Below, piece by piece: positions 8,485-15,949 of a stretch of DNA of 31,391 nt (the stretch's first letter is position 1; each line of letters begins with the position of its first letter). The stretch spans positions 1 to 31,391 of the forward strand of contig JAEZLH010000013.1 of NCBI GenBank assembly GCA_023435895.1, given 5' to 3'. The notes beneath the pieces are model-generated. The model did not search any database. It had not been told where the DNA came from and saw nothing but the letters and a program-made list of their open reading frames with translations. The DNA comes from Bacillota bacterium. Its GTDB lineage: Bacteria > Bacillota > Clostridia > Lachnospirales > Lachnospiraceae. Both the position numbers and the translations under genes were made by a program.

Positions 8485-9345
8485 CTAATTGGGCAATCCG
8501 CTAATCTTCTTGTTTTTCGATTTCAATAGTAGTGTAATGCTAATAATTGCGATAATTGCTGCTACTGCTATTCCGATTATTAATGAGGTGGTATTTTCTG
8601 ACCACTCCGCTTCCCAATCAATCAATGACATGCCACTCTCCGCCAAAAACTCTGAACCTACCGCTACAGCAAATCCTATGATTGCGATAATTCCCATTTT
8701 CAAAGTGACGGATGAACCCTCTTCGTTTTCAATTCCTTTTTCTCTAGGCTTTATGCCCAATAAGGGTTCAATTTTACCATAGAGCTTTGGCACTAGATAA
8801 AGGGTTGGTAGTAAGCAAAATAAGATTCCTGAAAAAAGAACATCATTTAGGAATGCAAATCCTTCTGTTGCAAATACGCTCTGAGGAAGACCTGAAACCG
8901 CTTCAAAATCTTCCACCGCAAATACTACCTTTAAGATATCCACTCCTGCACTCATCGCTAACTGTAAAACCACTCCAAACATTGCCGCAAAACCAACGGC
9001 CTTTATATTTTTCGGATTTTTCACCAAATATCCCGCAATTGCTACTGCAATGGTCACAGTGAGGAACTTTTCTAATTCTCCAAGTCCTCCAAATTGTCCC
9101 AACATAATTTCACTGAAAACCAATTCACCCATTGCTGCTCCAAGTGCTACAGATATGGGATCAAACAGCATTGCCAGTGTTAATGGAATGAATAGAAAAT
9201 ATTCCACAGAAAATTCAACGATACCTACTTGAAATTTTGGAATAAGCTCTGAAAAAAGCGTTGCCAGTCCGTAAAGTGACATGGTCAGCACAAATACCAT
9301 CAGTTTGTGGGATTTTGCTGTTTGAATGTTCCTTGTCTGATTCAT
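8485..9345 (-). CDS. Putative ECF substrate-binding (S) component with C-terminal extension
   Basis: 286 residues. Residues 15-190 hold about six hydrophobic helices, the size of an S component. A charged linker (about 190-212) and two more predicted helices (about 214-235 and 253-275, SLIIGIAVAAIIAIISITLLL) follow, ending in a basic tail. I do not recognise a named vitamin-type S family, so the assignment rests mainly on its place as first gene before ecfA-ecfA and ecfT. The start at 9345 has GGAGG 5 bases upstream; an in-frame upstream start would overlap that site. The substrate is unknown. The neighbouring PHP enzyme and RpiR regulator hint at a phosphorylated or sugar-like compound (inference). 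Confidence 0.75.
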   Translation of the reverse strand: MNQTRNIQTAKSHKLMVFVLTMSLYGLATLFSELIPKFQVGIVEFSVEYFLFIPLTLAMLFDPISVALGAAMGELVFSEIMLGQFGGLGELEKFLTVTIAVAIAGYLVKNPKNIKAVGFAAMFGVVLQLAMSAGVDILKVVFAVEDFEAVSGLPQSVFATEGFAFLNDVLFSGILFCLLPTLYLVPKLYGKIEPLLGIKPREKGIENEEGSSVTLKMGIIAIIGFAVAVGSEFLAESGMSLIDWEAEWSENTTSLIIGIAVAAIIAIISITLLLKSKNKKISGLPN

Positions 9346-9836
9346 AAATACCTCCATCATTAAAATAAGTTTTGGTTTTTACGAAATAATTTTAGATTAT
9401 ATGATTATACTCACTGATATAATTACTTTACATTCATGAAATTAGGGCTTAATTATAGCTCATATATCATTGGATATATCATGTTTTTACTGGTTTATTT
9501 CGTAATCACCTATATTTAAGTTCTCAACCACATATTAATACTAGCAGATTCTGATATGAGTTTCTTACATACTCTGGTTAAATGAAAGTAAAATTTGCGT
9601 AATATACTTTTATGTAATAAAATTTTCATAGGTGATTCCACAATACTGTTTAATGAGTGATTCCATTCCTTTGTTACATTTTCCTTTTAAATTTCATATT
9701 ACTTTTAATAAAAAAACAGATCATAGCAGGTCTATTAATCATCAAAAAAGTACATAGATAACTTAATTAAAACTACACAACATAGTAAAGTGGGCTTGCA
9801 TTTATCCCAAATCAATATTCATTTATAAATAAAAAA
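9346..9836. other. AT-rich region upstream of the ECF operon
   Basis: No gene seen. Besides the operator pair, it contains a direct repeat GTGATTCCA (9632-9640 and 9657-9665). The first copy, extended to 11 bp, recurs inverted inside the hairpin at 9860-9870. There is also a short palindrome ATATATC/GATATAT at 9462-9479. Confidence 0.4.
9379..9505. promoter_or_regulatory. Inverted operator pair and promoter upstream of the ECF operon
   Basis: TTACGAAATAA (9379-9389) recurs as its exact reverse complement at 9495-9505. Between them on the minus strand is a candidate -10 TATAAT (9404-9409) with only a weak -35. Two identical 11-bp sites about 116 bp apart flanking a promoter suit a repressor that loops DNA. 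The nearby RpiR-type protein is the first candidate. Confidence 0.45.
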
Positions 9837-9883
9837 GCTGAGAAGTAATGTAATTCCTATGTGGAATCACGTTATTTCTCAGC
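9837..9883 (-). terminator. Terminator of the HxlR-type gene
   Basis: Arms 9837-9857 and 9863-9883 (starting GCTGAGAA and ending TTCTCAGC) form a 21-bp stem with three imperfect positions and a 5-nt loop. On the minus strand it is followed by six Ts. It lies about 50 bases past the stop of the regulator at 9935. Confidence 0.8.
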
Positions 9884-9934
9884 ATCATCAGTTCTATATT
9901 ATAAAAGTATTTTCAGATTATCAATTCTATTAAC

Positions 9935-10303
9935 TTAATCGCTCGCGTGCGCGTTATTTAATCCTTCTCCCCATTTTGCTAATTCATCCAGTACTGGCAT
10001 TAATTTTCTGCCTAATTCCGATAAAGAGTACTCCACATGTGGCGGAATCTCATTATATTGTACACGATTTATCAGCTTATAATGCTCTAACTCCTTTAGA
10101 GACGCAGTCAACATCATATTTGTTATACCAACCACCCCTCTTTTAAGTTCATTATATCTTAAGGTACCATTCTGTGATAATACCCATAATATTGGCATCT
10201 TCCATTTTCCTTCAATCACCTTTAACGCAGAGGCTATCGGGCAAATATCATTGTTAAGAGAATAGGTAATAATATCTTTCACTCTAGAATCCTCCTTACT
10301 CAT
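9935..10303 (-). CDS. HxlR-family winged-helix regulator
   Basis: 122 residues with the HxlR core: CPIASALKVIEGKWKMPILWVLSQNGTLRYNELKRGVVGITNMMLTASLKELE, then a wing ending HVEYSLSELGRKLMPVLDELAKWG. The near-invariant Cys (Cys17 in NDICPIA) that opens the domain is present; in some relatives it senses electrophiles or oxidants. The start is the ATG at 10303 with AAGGAAG upstream, which removes a leader of 18 residues. It is divergent from the flavoprotein gene at 10416 with only 112 bases between, and it probably controls that gene and itself (inference from layout). Confidence 0.88.
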   Translation of the reverse strand: MSKEDSRVKDIITYSLNNDICPIASALKVIEGKWKMPILWVLSQNGTLRYNELKRGVVGITNMMLTASLKELEHYKLINRVQYNEIPPHVEYSLSELGRKLMPVLDELAKWGEGLNNAHASD

Positions 10304-10336
10304 ATATTTCTTCCTTAGTATGAAATAACTGCATAC

Positions 10337-10364
10337 TTGCAATATTATTTCTTGCACCTATAAT
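10337..10364 (+). promoter_or_regulatory. Promoter of the PNPOx-fold gene, overlapping the HxlR promoter
   Basis: TTGCAA (10337-10342), 16-bp spacer, TATAAT (10359-10364). On the other strand TATAAT overlaps the same segment (10363-10368), so both divergent promoters share their -10 region. The hexamer CTTGCA occurs twice (10336-10341 and 10351-10356, 15 bp apart), a possible HxlR half-site pair. Confidence 0.5.
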
Positions 10365-10415
10365 TATACATAGTCTTTTAAAAAAAGCAATCAAATATCC
10401 TGGAGGTTTTTATTT

Positions 10416-10808
10416 ATGAATGAAGTATTAGAATTTTTAAATGATTGCGGTACATTCTTTATCGCCACAGTTGAAGGAGATCAACCAAGAGTACGCCCTT
10501 TTGGTTTTGCAATGGAACATGAAGGAAAAATCTGCTTTGCAACCAGTAATCAAAAACCTGTCTTCCAACAGCTATCTGCAAATCCTAAGGTGGAAATCAG
10601 TGCAAGCAAGAATGGCCAATGGCTTCGTCTATGCGGTAATGCAGTATCCTGTACAACTCTTGAATCAAAGACAAAAGCTTTAGAGATTATGCCAAACCTT
10701 AAGAATATGTATTCTGCTGAGGATACAATTTTCGAAATCTTCTCTCTTGAGAATGCTGTAGCAAGTATTTTTTCCTTCCAAGGTGATAATAAAACAATCA
10801 ATTTATAA
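10416..10808 (+). CDS. Pyridoxamine 5'-phosphate oxidase-fold flavoprotein
   Basis: 130 residues of the small split-barrel flavin-binding family: FFIATVEGDQPRVRPFGFAMEHEGKICFATSNQKPVFQQLSANPKVEIS matches the FMN-binding first half, and NGQWLRLCGNA the following strand. It is short, like the NimA/general stress group, and not a true PdxH. It may reduce quinones, nitro compounds or other small acceptors. GGAGG lies 9 bases before the ATG. It is divergent from an HxlR regulator, a frequent pairing in Clostridia, and ends in a hairpin shared with the nitroreductase gene. Confidence 0.85.
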   Translation: MNEVLEFLNDCGTFFIATVEGDQPRVRPFGFAMEHEGKICFATSNQKPVFQQLSANPKVEISASKNGQWLRLCGNAVSCTTLESKTKALEIMPNLKNMYSAEDTIFEIFSLENAVASIFSFQGDNKTINL

Positions 10809-10816
10809 TTAATTTA

Positions 10817-10863
10817 AGTGCAGGAAAATACTTATCGTATAAAGATAAATATTTTCCTGCACT
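10817..10863. terminator. Bidirectional terminator between convergent genes
   Basis: AGTGCAGGAAAATA (10817-10830) and its exact complement (10850-10863) form a 14-bp stem, extended by five more mostly paired positions with a 9-nt loop. It lies between the plus-strand flavoprotein and the minus-strand nitroreductase and probably ends both transcripts. Confidence 0.75.
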
Positions 10864-10894
10864 CATTTCTGAATAAATCCCAGTAAAACTTCCA

Positions 10895-11479
10895 TTAACG
10901 AATGATATGTATGGTACCTTCTTTTCTCACAGGAGCCTTCGATTCTTTTCCAATATATCCAATCGCTGCACTGGAGCAGATCGTATGCTCTTTTGGAATT
11001 CCAAGCTCAAACAGATAATCCCTTATGGCCTGATCATTACGAAGCCAATGCAATTGATTGATATAACAGCTACCCACTCCCAAAGAATGCGCGGCTAAAA
11101 AGATATTCTCTAGTGCAAGGGAACAATCTGCCATAGCATTTTCATAATTTGGACGGTTCGAAGCAATGATAATGGAGGGGGCATTATAATAAAAGCAGTA
11201 GTCCTCTCTCTGAGATGTGGTTTTTACACTCAATTTGCCCGGATAATCATCATCTGGAATCCAAGTCTTAAAGCCCTCCTTTACCAAATCATTAAGCTTC
11301 GTCAGTATCTCATTGTTCTGAATTGCTGTAATTAACCAGCTCTGATTATTACCTCCGCTGGGAGCCCAAATTCCGGCTTCAAGAATTGTCTCTAGTTGTT
11401 CAGACTCAATTTGATGGTCCTCAAACCTTCGAGTACTTCTTCGTGTGAGAATACAGTCTATTACTTCGTTATGAAGCAT
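10895..11479 (-). CDS. Nitroreductase-family FMN oxidoreductase
   Basis: 194 residues. The FMN phosphate-binding RRSTRRFEDHQI at 13-24 and the EAGIWAPSGGNNQSW segment (about 34-48) are typical. SCYINQLHW and EHTICSSAAIGYIG give the C-terminal half. Members reduce nitro groups, quinones or enones with NAD(P)H. GGAGG is 7 bases before the ATG. It follows the Old Yellow Enzyme gene by 35 bases, so the two are probably one transcript. Confidence 0.88.
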   Translation of the reverse strand: MLHNEVIDCILTRRSTRRFEDHQIESEQLETILEAGIWAPSGGNNQSWLITAIQNNEILTKLNDLVKEGFKTWIPDDDYPGKLSVKTTSQREDYCFYYNAPSIIIASNRPNYENAMADCSLALENIFLAAHSLGVGSCYINQLHWLRNDQAIRDYLFELGIPKEHTICSSAAIGYIGKESKAPVRKEGTIHIIR

Positions 11480-11514
11480 AATACAACCTCCAATCTTTTA
11501 TTGACATCAAGCTA

Positions 11515-12495
11515 TTAAACGCTACCTATTCTCGCAGGACATTTGGCATGATCCGTGAACCATAAGCATCTGCGACACCCCCTGCAAGGGTTGAATGGTT
11601 CACTGCTTAATATATGCCTCGGTAATTCCGGATCTGCCAGAATTCCTCTGGCAATTCCAACAAAATCCGCATATCCTTCTTCAATCAGGTAATTAGCTTG
11701 CTCTCCGTTTCTTATTTCATTTACCGCTATCACCGGAATATTAACTTCCTTTTTAATTATTCCCGCACTATAAGTGATTGAACTGGCCGGATAATGCTCA
11801 GGCAGTTTCATAGCAGGAGGCTTCATGCCAAAGGATATATTTAAAAGATCAATTCCTGCTTCTTCCATAGTCTTTGCCGCTTCAATCCCATCCTTTTCCT
11901 CCGGCTGAAACGCACCCATTCTTATACCTAAGAGAAAGCTTTCCTGTGTATTCTTTCTGATCTCCGGTATTATTTCTGTAAGAATTCTTGCTCTGTTCTT
12001 AATATCTCCCCCGAATTGATCTGTGCGCCGATTAAATGATGCGTCAAGGAATTTACAGAAGGTAAAACCGTGAGCAAAGTGAAACTCGACTCCGTCATAA
12101 CCCAGTTCACAGGCCGTAACGGCTGCCTGAGTCATGTTTTTCTGAAGAATCCGAATATCCGATATACTCATTTCATTGATATCCTGATCTCCTCCGGATA
12201 ATTGCAAAATAGCCGTAACCCCATTATTATGGCAGTTAAGCGCTATTTCTTTTAATACCTTTGTATTTTCTTCTGACCATAATCCCGTACAATCAACCGC
12301 TCCGATTACATAAGTTCCCTGTACGATTAAAATACCCACACCGCCTTCGGCACATCTTTTGTAATGCTCTAAATGCTGTTCTCCATAGAAGGAGCCGTTA
12401 TCCCCTTTGAAAGAGAATGTATATACCGGCTCCATTACGATTCTGTTCTTTATTAAATTGCCTCTGATTGTGATAGAGTCTTGAATTTTAGCCAT
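11515..12495 (-). CDS. NADH:flavin oxidoreductase / Old Yellow Enzyme family
   Basis: 326 residues forming an FMN TIM barrel. Seen: NRIVMEPV near the start, ILQLSGG, the substrate-site pair in GVEFHFAHGFTFCKFLDASFNRR (usual form HxAHGYL...FLSPxxNxR), GGDIKNRARIL, and GIARGILADPELP near the end. The C-terminus carries CRGCRRC followed eight residues later by another Cys. This resembles the iron-sulfur Cys cluster of the large 2,4-dienoyl-CoA reductase class but has altered spacing and stops right after. Whether a cluster forms is uncertain. It has no second flavin domain. The ATG follows AGGAGGTAGAAGA. It reduces activated alkenes in general; the substrate is unknown. Confidence 0.88.
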   Translation of the reverse strand: MAKIQDSITIRGNLIKNRIVMEPVYTFSFKGDNGSFYGEQHLEHYKRCAEGGVGILIVQGTYVIGAVDCTGLWSEENTKVLKEIALNCHNNGVTAILQLSGGDQDINEMSISDIRILQKNMTQAAVTACELGYDGVEFHFAHGFTFCKFLDASFNRRTDQFGGDIKNRARILTEIIPEIRKNTQESFLLGIRMGAFQPEEKDGIEAAKTMEEAGIDLLNISFGMKPPAMKLPEHYPASSITYSAGIIKKEVNIPVIAVNEIRNGEQANYLIEEGYADFVGIARGILADPELPRHILSSEPFNPCRGCRRCLWFTDHAKCPARIGSV

Positions 12496-12528
12496 TTCTT
12501 CTACCTCCTAAACTATTGCATTGAAATC

Positions 12529-12559
12529 AGCTTACCACTTAGACCATACTAAAAGTCAA
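12529..12559 (-). promoter_or_regulatory. MerR-type promoter of the OYE/nitroreductase operon
   Basis: On the minus strand TTGACT (12554-12559), a 19-bp spacer and TAAGCT (12529-12534). The long spacer contains an imperfect dyad (ACTT...AAGT). This is the layout of promoters that MerR-family activators untwist, and the -35 and -10 hexamers are close to those of the mer operon. No MerR gene is in the window. Confidence 0.45.
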
Positions 12560-12761
12560 GAGTTTTATTTAATTTTTTAAAAATGAATAGTTGAATTTCT
12601 GATTATTACAGATTCATTGCAGTATTTCCCTTTTTGCTTGATTCAATCGACAACTGCAAGCACTGGCATTTTCTACCAGACAGGGTATTAAGAGGCTTAT
12701 ATGATCAATTAATATCATGTAAATAATATTACTTTTATCAATATATATGGTTATGACCACA

Positions 12762-12792
12762 AAGAAGGAGGCTTATTGAAAGCCTCCTTCTT
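12762..12792 (-). terminator. Hairpin after the isochorismatase-like gene
   Basis: A perfect 13-bp stem (AAGAAGGAGGCTT at 12762-12774 with 12780-12792) and 5-nt loop, about 87 bases past the stop at 12879. The downstream T tract on the minus strand is poor (CTTTGTGG), so it may act as an RNA 3' stabiliser as much as a terminator. Confidence 0.6.
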
Positions 12793-12878
12793 ACCTTATA
12801 GGAACAGATGGTCAAATCCAGCTTGCAAATCGTCCGAAGGGTATTACTCAACTGTTCCTACTCAATCGTAAAATCTCA

Positions 12879-13472
12879 TTAATCTAAAATTCGAATAATC
12901 TCCTCGCAGGTACGAACCTTTCCGATTCTCGGAAAGATGTGATTACATACATATTCATGTTCCTCCAAAGAGAAAGCCGCCATTGCATCCTCAGCAAATA
13001 TTTGATGGTATCCATGCTGATAGGCCTCTCTTGCAGTGGTATCCACACCAATACCGGTCGAAACTCCGCATAGGACGATGGTATCAATCCCGCGACGTCT
13101 CAATTGCAAGTCAAGATCAGTTCCATAGAAAGCTCCCCACTGCCTTTTTGTTATATGATGTGCCCTTTTTATATTTTCTAATTCCGGGACCAGTGTGTCC
13201 CATCCCTCTGTTAATTGCCTTTGCGGTACTTTTAAATCAGTCTTAGGCTTTAACATATCCCCGCCATCACTGGTTGATACCCTAACTAATACAATATATG
13301 CTCCCTTTTCTTCAAAGGCTTTTACTAGCCTAGACGCATTATTAACTACATGAGCTGGGCTGTGAGGAACAGATTCCCTGCTAATGATACCCCGTTGCAG
13401 ATCGATTACCACAAGCGCTGTTTTTTCAAAATTCAACCTGTCAACTTCTATACTCGCTTTATTATGATTCAT
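12879..13472 (-). CDS. Isochorismatase-fold cysteine-hydrolase-family protein
   Basis: 197 residues. Asp24 in ALVVIDLQRG and Lys109 in HITKRQWGAF match the catalytic Asp and Lys of the family. At the usual nucleophile position the motif reads CGVSTGIGVDTTAREA, with Gly142 where nicotinamidase-type members have Cys. True isochorismatases also have Gly here, so a cysteine-independent ether hydrolysis or a binding role is more likely than amidase activity. The start at 13472 has AGGTG 7 bases before it and lies 4 bases after the MFS stop, so the two genes form an operon. The substrate is unknown. Confidence 0.82.
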   Translation of the reverse strand: MNHNKASIEVDRLNFEKTALVVIDLQRGIISRESVPHSPAHVVNNASRLVKAFEEKGAYIVLVRVSTSDGGDMLKPKTDLKVPQRQLTEGWDTLVPELENIKRAHHITKRQWGAFYGTDLDLQLRRRGIDTIVLCGVSTGIGVDTTAREAYQHGYHQIFAEDAMAAFSLEEHEYVCNHIFPRIGKVRTCEEIIRILD

Positions 13473-13476
13473 TACT

Positions 13477-14688
13477 TTACACCTCATCAATTATTCTTTT
13501 TTTATCCTTCAGATTTCTATAGACTGTGAAATAAACCCATGCTGCATTCAACAATAATAATGCACTTGTTACAAAAAACACATCACGGATGCCAACGTAT
13601 GCAGCTACCTGACCGCCAAGAAGAGCTCCGCCGAATACACCTAAATATCCTGCAGACATGTTTAATCCAAAAACCCTGCCTGTCAGATGATCTGGTGTGA
13701 TTTTTTTAATCAGAGTATTAACGGAAGGATTTAACCCTCCAATTGTTAATCCCAGAAGAAAGCGTAGTCCCATAAGCTGCCATGAATTTGTTACAAAGCC
13801 CTGCGGAATATATATTATTCCCGCTACAATCAGTGAGACCAATATAATCTTATGCGCGCCAATTTTATCAGACAACTTTCCAAGTCTTGGTGCTGCAAGG
13901 ATATTAGCCAGGCCGGATGCTGAGAAAGTCAGCCCCGATATTAGTGCGATATGACTTGCATGCACGTTTAACCCGCTAACATAAACTGTAACAATAGGCT
14001 CAATTGAATACACTGCTAGCGTCATGATGAAGAAGGTTAAAAAAAGCGTTAGAGTCAGACTCTTATCAGGCACCTGGCTCCACATCTCCATTATCCCCGG
14101 TACCTTCCGGTCTTCTTTCACAAAGTTTTCCTTGACAAATAATGCAGTTGTAACAAATGAAACCAAAAGCAGTAAACCTGTAATAAAAAACACCGGGCGA
14201 TAACCAAGATTATCTCCAATCAATCCACCGATTGTCGGTCCTAACAGAGAACCGGCAATATTAGCAGTAGAAAGGGTCCCTAATGCATACCCGGCATGTT
14301 CCCTGTCGGTCTGAGTAGCAATTAATGTAGTGCATGCAGTGCCATAGCCTGTAATTGCTCCTTGAATTAACCTCAGCGCTATCAATATGTATACATTCGG
14401 TGCGATGCCCATGCAAAAAATAATCAGCCCCATACCCAGACTAGCCCTTAACAGCATCGGTTTTCGTCCTACTTTATCCGCCGCCAAGCCCCATATAGGG
14501 GAAAAGATTGCCGATATGACATAAGTAATACCAAACGCAATTCCTGATAGCTGTGCCACTGCAGAAGGATTATTTACTCCCAAATGCTTAATATAAAGCG
14601 GAAGTACCGGAGCAATCTGGCTCATTCCCACACCTGCTACAAACATTCCGAACCAGCATACTATTAAATTTCTTTTCCATATTGGCAA
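13477..14688 (-). CDS. MFS transporter, probable multidrug exporter
   Basis: 403 residues with 12 predicted helices in two halves. The motif between helices 2 and 3 reads GLAADKVGRKPML, the classic MFS GxxxDRxGRK form, and a similar LGKLSDKIGAHKI lies in the second half. PVLPLYIKHLGV in the first loop resembles drug-efflux members. The start is TTG at 14688, with GGAGG 8 bases upstream; the ATG at 14730 has no ribosome site. It is co-transcribed with the isochorismatase-like gene and preceded by an AraC-type gene on the same strand, which may control it. Confidence 0.85.
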   Translation of the reverse strand: MPIWKRNLIVCWFGMFVAGVGMSQIAPVLPLYIKHLGVNNPSAVAQLSGIAFGITYVISAIFSPIWGLAADKVGRKPMLLRASLGMGLIIFCMGIAPNVYILIALRLIQGAITGYGTACTTLIATQTDREHAGYALGTLSTANIAGSLLGPTIGGLIGDNLGYRPVFFITGLLLLVSFVTTALFVKENFVKEDRKVPGIMEMWSQVPDKSLTLTLFLTFFIMTLAVYSIEPIVTVYVSGLNVHASHIALISGLTFSASGLANILAAPRLGKLSDKIGAHKIILVSLIVAGIIYIPQGFVTNSWQLMGLRFLLGLTIGGLNPSVNTLIKKITPDHLTGRVFGLNMSAGYLGVFGGALLGGQVAAYVGIRDVFFVTSALLLLNAAWVYFTVYRNLKDKKRIIDEV

Positions 14689-14790
14689 GATATTCACCTC
14701 CCATATTATAATCTCCACATTCTTAATCATTGTAGGACAATATGGGAATTATATACCTGTGCTTCATCTTATACCATGTATAATACAATT

Positions 14791-15615
14791 CTACATGGAC
14801 ATTTCTGCTATAAAATCAGATGGGCTTACGCCAGCCAACTTCTTAAATATCCTACTAAAGTAAAATTCATCCATGAAGCCAAGCTCTCTTGAGGCTGCTT
14901 TAATACTTATATTACCTTCCAAAAGCAGTTCTTTTGCTTTATCGATTTTAATCTTATTAAAATACTCGATTACAGAATAACCGGTTGTTTCCTTAAAGCT
15001 TCTGGACAAGTAGGAAGGAGATAGATTAACATACTTTGATAATTCCGATAACGTTATTTTACTATCAATATTATTGTTCATGTATTCAATAACTTTGTCT
15101 ACTTTCAATAAATTTGAGTAATTATGATTCACCATCCGATTATTGCGATATACAGCAATGAATAATTGCTGTAATAAAGTCCTTGCTATAAATTCATAAC
15201 CAGGTAGCTTAGCCTTCCAGCTCTCTGCTAATCTCTTAAAGACATCTTCAATACCATGGTAATCCATTATTTCTTTTGCCGGTTGTAAAGAAAGAACGCT
15301 TAATTCATTACTTATTTCCCATCTTCCATCCATAAAATTGATGTTTGCAAAACTAAAATGTACGGAGAGAAATAGCTTTGGTTCGATAATATCAACGTTG
15401 ATTGAGTTCATAACCTCCGGACAAATGTACAGAATAATGCTATTTTTGAAGGAATATGTTTTATTACCAATCGTAACTTTTCCGCTACTTCCTTTGATAT
15501 AAATAAGTTCGTGATGTTGTATCTTTTTTGTGATTGTTCTTGTGATATTTGTTATATCAATAAATTGTTTTTCATTGCAGTAGTGGATATGGAAAACGAT
15601 ATCTTTTACTTTCAT
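14791..15615 (-). CDS. AraC-family transcriptional regulator
   Basis: 274 residues. The N-terminal part (about 1-140) is a cupin-like sensing domain (HHELIYIKGSSGKVTIGNKTYSFKNSIILYICPEV). The C-terminal 100 residues hold two helix-turn-helix units: KITLSELSKYVNLSPSYLSRSFKETTGYSVIEYFNKIKIDKAKELL and SIKAASRELGFMDEFYFSRIFKKLAGVSPSDF. The ATG at 15615 has GGAGG 5 bases upstream. It lies upstream of the MFS gene by about 100 bases and divergent from the aldo/keto reductase by 334 bases; either could be its target. Confidence 0.9.
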   Translation of the reverse strand: MKVKDIVFHIHYCNEKQFIDITNITRTITKKIQHHELIYIKGSSGKVTIGNKTYSFKNSIILYICPEVMNSINVDIIEPKLFLSVHFSFANINFMDGRWEISNELSVLSLQPAKEIMDYHGIEDVFKRLAESWKAKLPGYEFIARTLLQQLFIAVYRNNRMVNHNYSNLLKVDKVIEYMNNNIDSKITLSELSKYVNLSPSYLSRSFKETTGYSVIEYFNKIKIDKAKELLLEGNISIKAASRELGFMDEFYFSRIFKKLAGVSPSDFIAEMSM

Positions 15616-15858
15616 AATAACCTCCATAGATATATGCGAAATCTCAAATCGCACAAATTCCTGTTATACTGTACTCAACCAGATTATTTTATCATACTGA
15701 CTTTGCGAATAAAATTCAAGTTTATCTATATGATCTAATTGAATATCAAACAGGTTACTTCGAATGCGATCAAACGAATGGATAACAAAAAATGCCCATC
15801 CGACTTAGGCACTCTTTTGAAATAGTTTTCATTGAAATAAGATCACGATTTGTATTAG

Positions 15859-15887
15859 TTGCATCATACTAAGTACAGTTGTATAAT
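15859..15887 (+). promoter_or_regulatory. Sigma-A-type promoter of the aldo/keto reductase gene
   Basis: TTGCAT (15859-15864), 17-bp spacer, TATAAT (15882-15887). Transcription would start near 15894, leaving a leader of about 55 bases. Nothing else is evident in the 15616-15949 gap. Confidence 0.7.
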
Positions 15888-15949
15888 AGGAAAAGTATCA
15901 ATAATATCTATAAACAATATGAAACACGGATTGAAAGGAGTATCTGAAA

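Larger units (their letters stand above)
12496..12878. other. Intergenic region between isochorismatase and OYE genes
   Basis: No gene seen. It holds the hairpin at 12762-12792 and the MerR-like promoter at 12529-12559; the rest is AT-rich. Confidence 0.5.

Noticed and set aside
9632..9870. Long-range 11-bp inverted repeat GTGATTCCACA/TGTGGAATCAC.
   Set aside because: One copy is part of the HxlR terminator stem and loop, and the other lies 220 bases away in unassigned AT-rich DNA; probably chance.
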